A stretch of 10,079 nt of DNA from an uncultured Acidobacteriota bacterium (lineage in GTDB: Bacteria > Acidobacteriota > Blastocatellia > RBC074). Shown one piece after another: positions 6,281 to 10,079 of the stretch (positions are counted from its first letter, which is position 1; the number at the start of each line of letters is the position of its first letter). The stretch spans positions 1 to 10,079 of the forward strand of contig CALBSU010000162.1 of assembly GCA_937967285.1 (NCBI GenBank), read 5' to 3'. The translations under genes and the position numbers were made by a program. Below the pieces are notes generated by a model that searched no databases, was not told the origin of the DNA, and worked only from the letters and a program-made list of their open reading frames with translations.

Positions 6281-6321
6281 CAGGGGAGATCGGCCATGAT
6301 CTCAGCATAAAAAGGCCCCTG
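6281..6321 (+). promoter_or_regulatory. Leader hairpin with a four-codon upstream ORF
   Basis: In the predicted leader, ATG 6296-6298 opens a four-codon frame (M-I-S-A) that ends at TAA 6308-6310. It is preceded at a 7-nt spacing by AGGGGAG (6282-6288), a stronger Shine-Dalgarno than that of the main gene. GAGATC (6286-6291) pairs with GATCTC (6298-6303), and CAGGGG (6281-6286) with CCCCTG (6316-6321), enclosing the Shine-Dalgarno and start. It could be a regulatory upstream ORF; chance is not excluded. Confidence 0.2.
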
Positions 6322-6379
6322 GAAGCCTGACCACGACCGTAACAGATAATCGGATCAAACAGGGATTCTTGGAATCGAT

Positions 6380-8233
6380 ATGGAGAAGACTCCGGTGATT
6401 GATGGCAGGAAGAGGTATCGTTTCGGCCCGTTCATTCTGGATTGTGAGGGGCGGACGCTGTACCGCGACGGGCAGGAAGTTGAAGTTTCTGTCAGGGCGT
6501 TCGAGATCCTGCATCTGCTGGTGAGCAACAGCGGGCGAATCATCGACAGGGATCAGATGATCGAGACGGTGTGGGAGGGGGCGATAGTCGAAGAGAGCAA
6601 CATCTCGCATCACATATCCAGTCTGAGACAGATTCTGAACAGTGAGAAGGGGCGCGAGGAATATATTCAGACGCTGCCGCGGAGGGGATACAAGTTCATC
6701 GCTCCGGTTGAGGTGATAGAGGTCGATGATCAGCCGGGCGAGGTTGTGACAGGGAAGAGAGGTGGGGAATTCTCGATCCGCAGGATCATGGTTCCTGCGC
6801 TTGTCTTGCTTGCAGCGGTAATTGGTTTTTTTACCGCGAAGGCTTATTACGACAGGCCGGAAGCAGGGATGGATTCGTCGTTGAGGACGCTGGCGGTGCT
6901 TCCGTTCAAGCCGACGAAGCGGGACGGCGATCTGGATCTGGGCCTGGGGATAGCGGACAGTCTGATCACGGGGTTGAGCGTAATCGAGCCGCTGAGGGTG
7001 AAACCGCTTGGAACGGTCCGTGAGTACGGCGATTTCGACCGCGACCCGCTCGCTGCCGCGAAGGACCTGGGTGTCGAGTATGTGGTCGACGGGACGTATC
7101 GAATGTACGACGACAGTTCACGGTTGTCGGTGTGGATCTACAGTCTGAGCGGGGGGCGGGCGCTCTGGACTGAGTCCTTCGAAATTCCGTCGACCGATCC
7201 GAAGGTGATCGAAGAGGTCGCCGGGAGAAGGGTATCGCGCTTCATCGTTCACCGCGTCTGTTCGACGGGTTTGAGATTCAAGCCGGTCGGGTTCGGCAGG
7301 AACGAGGAGGTCAAATCGCTCTTTTTCAAAGCCAGGTATCTTCAGGACCAGGTGACGGAGGAGTCTCTGCTCAAAGCGGTTGAACTTTATCGCCGTGCGA
7401 TCGAACTTGATCAGGGATTCGAGCTGGCGTGGGCGGGGCTGGCGGAGAGTTACAATCTGCTCGGCATCTTCAGCCTGATACCGCCGAACGAGGCGTTTCC
7501 GAAGGCGAAGGAGGCGGCAGAGGAGGCGCTCAGTCTGGACGGCTACCTGGTCAGCGGTCATGCGGCGCTGGGGCTGGCGATCAGCGCCTGGGACAGGGAC
7601 TGGAGCGGCGTCAGAAAACGCTACATCGAACTTTTGAATATCGACAGTCCGGAGACCGCCGACTGGCTCTCAATCATCATGATGCAGCATGGGCAGCTCA
7701 ACAGTTCGCTCCAGCAGGCAGGACAGAAACAGAGTGCGGTTATTGCGGATGTAACGGGTCTCTGGCTGAAGGGGGCGGCGCATTACTACAAGGCAGAGTT
7801 CGATCAGGCGATCAAGCAGTGCTCGGCGAGCGTGGATCTGAATCCGTCATTCTTTCCCGCCCACTGGTGCCTGGCCGCCGCCCATCACGGAAAAGGCGAT
7901 TATCCGCGCGCGATCGAGGAGTATGAGACCGCTTCGAGGCTGGCGGGCGGCAGCGGCAGAATCCTCGGCGGACTCGGGCATGCCTATGCCGACTCAGGCA
8001 ATCAGGAAGCGGCCAGGAGCCTGTTGCAGAGGTTGATGCGGGAGTCGGGGAGCAGGTATGTCAGCCCATACGGCATATTCCTGATCCATCTGGGGTTGAA
8101 GGATTACGGACAGGCACGCATCTGGCTGGAGCGGGCGATCAGAGAGAAATGCCCCGAGACCCGGTTCTTGAAGAACGATCCGAAGCTGGATCCACTCAGA
8201 AGCAGACCTGAGTTCGCCGATCTTCTGGGTTGA
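6380..8233 (+). CDS. CadC-like winged-helix transmembrane regulator with TolB-like and TPR domains
   Basis: One-component regulator, 617 aa, start ATG 6380 with GGA at 6371-6373. Residues about 13-112 form an OmpR/PhoB-type winged helix: RFGPFILD at the start, VRAFEILHLLVSNSGRIIDRDQMIETVWEG, SNISHHISSLRQIL (recognition helix region), and the wing ending in IQTLPRRGYKFIAPV. No receiver domain is present. A TM helix spans about 136-157 (IMVPALVLLAAVIGFFTAKAYY). Then LAVLPFKP...LGLGIADSLITGLS...VKPLGTVREY (about 170-265) resembles a TolB/FlgO-type N-terminal module. TPR-like helix pairs fill about 310-590 (for example AVELYRRAIELDQGFELAWAGLAESYNLLG and ALGHAYA-type units). The end, FLKNDPKLDPLRSRPEFADLLG, is common in this protein class. 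The topology predicts DNA binding in the cytoplasm and TPR sensing outside the membrane. Target genes are unknown; the repeats at 6153-6189 suggest self-regulation. Confidence 0.92.
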   Translation: MEKTPVIDGRKRYRFGPFILDCEGRTLYRDGQEVEVSVRAFEILHLLVSNSGRIIDRDQMIETVWEGAIVEESNISHHISSLRQILNSEKGREEYIQTLPRRGYKFIAPVEVIEVDDQPGEVVTGKRGGEFSIRRIMVPALVLLAAVIGFFTAKAYYDRPEAGMDSSLRTLAVLPFKPTKRDGDLDLGLGIADSLITGLSVIEPLRVKPLGTVREYGDFDRDPLAAAKDLGVEYVVDGTYRMYDDSSRLSVWIYSLSGGRALWTESFEIPSTDPKVIEEVAGRRVSRFIVHRVCSTGLRFKPVGFGRNEEVKSLFFKARYLQDQVTEESLLKAVELYRRAIELDQGFELAWAGLAESYNLLGIFSLIPPNEAFPKAKEAAEEALSLDGYLVSGHAALGLAISAWDRDWSGVRKRYIELLNIDSPETADWLSIIMMQHGQLNSSLQQAGQKQSAVIADVTGLWLKGAAHYYKAEFDQAIKQCSASVDLNPSFFPAHWCLAAAHHGKGDYPRAIEEYETASRLAGGSGRILGGLGHAYADSGNQEAARSLLQRLMRESGSRYVSPYGIFLIHLGLKDYGQARIWLERAIREKCPETRFLKNDPKLDPLRSRPEFADLLG

Positions 8234-8278
8234 AGAACTGCGCAAAACTATTACTCCGGAGACTCCCGGGAACTTTAA

Positions 8279-8382
8279 CCGCAAAGGGAGCAAAGGTTAT
8301 TCTGGATATTAATATCCGGGTCCCATCCAATGGGCATTAACCCGGGTACTGATCTCCAAAAGAACCTTTGCTCCCTTTGCGG
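8279..8382. repeat. Nested inverted repeat between convergent genes
   Basis: The arms 8279-8298 and 8363-8382 are perfect 20-bp inverted repeats. Each arm holds two copies of GCAAAGG 9 bp apart (8281 and 8290; reverse CCTTTGC at 8365 and 8374). Inside lie a 14-bp palindrome GGATATTAATATCC (8304-8317) and a stem CCGGGT/ACCCGG (8316-8321 with 8340-8345) enclosing CCCAT/ATGGG (8322-8326 with 8330-8334). The element has no coding potential and resembles a small palindromic mobile repeat. Lying between converging genes it could also block read-through both ways, though no U-tract directly follows either arm. No target-site duplication is evident. Confidence 0.75.
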
Positions 8383-8458
8383 CCTTTCCGATTAAATCTT
8401 CATTGCGGAGCTTCCCGACTTTTTAGATTCAATAGTTAAAAAACAGAAGTTACGGATA

Positions 8459-9916
8459 CTAAAGCTGCCGCTGACAGGTGTGAGTGGTCACATGTTTGTA
8501 AAGCAGGTATGGGTTGTCGTTGGTGCTCACGGTCACTCCTGTACCGGAATCGCCGAAGTTGATGGAGTGTGAGCAATAGAGGCCGAGGAAGCACAATTTG
8601 ACGGTGAAAGCGACTCCGGCGGAGCAGGTTGGGGGCGTATTGTTCCCGTTGATGAATCCTGAGGCCGATCGGACATATTTCTCAGCCGGGCCGACTGAAT
8701 GCCAGAACAGGGCGCCGAGGGGCGGAATGATGTCGAGCGTCACCATTCCATGCTCGTACTGCTGAGTGTCTGGAAACTGGACTCCGCAGCTTGCCTGGCA
8801 GTTGGTTTCGACATTGCAGTAGGCCTTAAGAGTTGTATTGCCGCCGTGTGAGCCAAAGATATGGCCCGCAGTGTTGCTGTCGACGTGCTGAGAAGGATTG
8901 GCATAGACTCGCTCCTGACGGCATGTGTCGCCTGGCGGAGGGGGATCGCCTCCGTCATCGAATCCTCCGCCCCCGTAATCGCCGCGTCCGAAAACGCCGT
9001 CCCAGTCTCCGATACCGCCGGAGGAGCAGGTCGGGAGAAAACCGCTCCACTGTCCCATCGGTGAGGAACAGCACTGCGAGAGCGAGGTATAGCCAACCGG
9101 GCAGCAGAGCCCCGACATGTCGCAGGTTGTCCGGTCATAGATCAGACCCGTGTCGGGTTCGTTATCAAGCCGGCTGAGATCGAACGACGGGCGGTCCGGC
9201 TGACGGTTCCCCTTGCGCGGGTCGGATTCGAGCCCGGGTTTTGTCGGGGAATCCTTCCGGGACGGACTGCGTTCGCGGGAGCCGAAAGCCGGCCGGTCCT
9301 CGACCGTCAGCTCCGTCAGGGCGCCGTTGTTGCCGAGTATCATATCAACATATTCGATCTTCCCGTCCTTCTTCATCTGAGGCGGTTTGTGGTGGAGGGC
9401 GAGGGCGCGGTAGGTCTTCTCCCTGCCTTCGAGCCGGACGCGGACCTCGTAGGTCGTCATCTTTTCGACGTCGTTGTAACCGGCGGTCTGCAGCCACTGG
9501 CGGAGCGTAATCGGCGAGGGCGGGACATAGCGTCCGGGGATCCATCTGGCCTCGTATACGAGATATCGAGTCGGATCCTTGTCGGTCGACCGGACCAGTC
9601 TCGAGAGCTGAATCATCTCGTCCGTCGGAGGCGTGACCAGCTCGAAGAGCTTCCGGTCGGCGAACTCACTGAGGTTGCCGGTGTAGGTGTTGAAGATGTA
9701 GATGTCGATATCGTCGTAGGGGACGTGTTCGCGCCGTTCTCCGGCGGCCTCGGCCTTCTTGCCCGCCGAATGGTAGAGCATGAGGTTGAGATATCCCTTC
9801 CTCACGAGGTCGTCATCGGTCTGAAAGAGGCCGCGCGATGCGGCGGGCGCCGCGAGCAGAGTCAGAATTGCCAGCATGGCCGGGAATCTAAGAATCTTCG
9901 AGTATTCGAGTTTCAT
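8459..9916 (-). CDS. Secreted protein of unknown function with cysteine-rich C-terminal half
   Basis: 485 aa from ATG 9916, with a strong Shine-Dalgarno GAGGAG (complement of 9922-9927) 5 nt upstream; stop TAG at 8459-8461. A Sec signal peptide is clear: short basic N-terminus, hydrophobic PAMLAILTLLAAPAA, likely cleavage after A25 or A26. Residues about 30-205 form a mixed, probably globular domain with no cysteine (YDDIDIYIFNTYTG, YLVYEARWIPGRYVPPSPITLRQWL). A charged Arg/Ser/Pro-rich linker spans about 206-260. The rest contains 14 cysteines (265, 271, 272, 282, 283, 297, 332, 367, 373, 377, 431, 442, 448, 481), including two CC pairs. A Gly/Asp/Pro-rich spacer lies at about 300-330, with four Pro in a row. 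There is no TM anchor, so it is periplasmic, surface or extracellular. I do not recognise the family. A DsbA-like gene sits 68 nt upstream and may supply its disulfides. Confidence 0.88.
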   Translation of the reverse strand: MKLEYSKILRFPAMLAILTLLAAPAASRGLFQTDDDLVRKGYLNLMLYHSAGKKAEAAGERREHVPYDDIDIYIFNTYTGNLSEFADRKLFELVTPPTDEMIQLSRLVRSTDKDPTRYLVYEARWIPGRYVPPSPITLRQWLQTAGYNDVEKMTTYEVRVRLEGREKTYRALALHHKPPQMKKDGKIEYVDMILGNNGALTELTVEDRPAFGSRERSPSRKDSPTKPGLESDPRKGNRQPDRPSFDLSRLDNEPDTGLIYDRTTCDMSGLCCPVGYTSLSQCCSSPMGQWSGFLPTCSSGGIGDWDGVFGRGDYGGGGFDDGGDPPPPGDTCRQERVYANPSQHVDSNTAGHIFGSHGGNTTLKAYCNVETNCQASCGVQFPDTQQYEHGMVTLDIIPPLGALFWHSVGPAEKYVRSASGFINGNNTPPTCSAGVAFTVKLCFLGLYCSHSINFGDSGTGVTVSTNDNPYLLYKHVTTHTCQRQL

Positions 9917-9984
9917 AAAAGCTCCTCTTGATTGTGGTTAAGGGGTGGCCGAATCGCGCTGGTCGATGAGCGGTGCGGGTGGAA

Positions 9985-10079
9985 TCATCGTCCCGCGATC
10001 TCCCGATCGATGATCCGCGTGAATGCTTCGATCTCCCGGGCGCCGGCGAGGCTCTGCCCGTTGATGACGAAATGCGGCG
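9985..10079 (-). CDS. DsbA-like thioredoxin-fold protein, C-terminal end (truncated by window edge)
   Basis: Reading the minus strand from the window edge, one frame gives 30 codons, PHFVINGQSLAGAREIEAFTRIIDREIAGR in two halves (PHFVINGQ then SLAGAREIEAF and onward), ending at TGA 9985-9987. The pattern (T)P-x-F-x-I-N-G-Q-x-L-x-G-A, then a helix with FxxxID, is the C-terminal part of DsbA/DSBA-type thiol-disulfide oxidoreductases. The Pro is the expected cis-proline facing the active site, and the incomplete codon before it ends in CG, which allows Thr. The CxxC motif is outside the window, so the redox role cannot be confirmed. It is co-directional with the cysteine-rich gene, 68 nt away. 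It could also belong to a DsbA-like domain in a larger protein. Confidence 0.7.
   Translation of the reverse strand, partial: PHFVINGQSLAGAREIEAFTRIIDREIAGR

Noticed and set aside
9389..9931. 180-residue plus-strand frame
   Set aside because: Antisense to the secreted protein gene, which has a signal peptide and strong Shine-Dalgarno; the shadow peptide has no recognisable feature.

Overview
The window looks like a chromosomal stretch of a GC-rich Gram-negative bacterium. CMP-Kdo synthetase (kdsB) implies a Kdo-containing lipopolysaccharide. A winged-helix/membrane/TPR regulator of the CadC-like type, abundant in Acidobacteriota, makes that phylum (perhaps Blastocatellia-like) my best guess. 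This is inference from gene content, not proof. I see no phage, plasmid, IS or CRISPR genes and no RNA genes.

Layout. 1-507 (+): C-terminal part of a BON-domain protein cut by the window edge. 512-2254 (-): membrane-anchored PP2C phosphatase with a C-terminal coiled coil, meeting the BON gene tail to tail with a 4-nt gap. 2342-3481 (-): PLP-dependent cystathionine gamma-synthase/lyase, 87 nt upstream of the phosphatase on the same strand. 3482-3745: divergent intergenic region with several dyads. 3746-4540 (+): kdsB. 4545-5261 (-): HAD phosphatase, convergent with kdsB (4-nt gap). 5334-5831 (+): peptide deformylase with altered signature motifs. 5831-6053: four exact-period 42-nt tandem repeats plus one inverted copy, REP-like. 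6054-6379: regulatory region with a good -10 box, phased direct repeats and a dyad. 6380-8233 (+): winged-helix, TM, TolB-like, TPR regulator. 8234-8458: convergent intergenic region holding a nested inverted repeat. 8459-9916 (-): secreted protein with a cysteine-rich C-terminal half. 9985-10079 (-): C-terminus of a DsbA-like thioredoxin-fold protein, cut by the window edge.

Most genes are housekeeping or signalling genes without an obvious shared pathway; strands alternate and operons are short. Two places suggest functional coupling. A DsbA-like oxidoreductase lies directly upstream of a secreted protein with 14 cysteines. The winged-helix regulator has, upstream of its own gene, 9-11-bp-phased direct repeats of the kind OmpR/PhoB-type domains bind. 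I found no clear new multi-gene system. The least explained elements are the cysteine-rich secreted protein and the two intergenic repeat structures.
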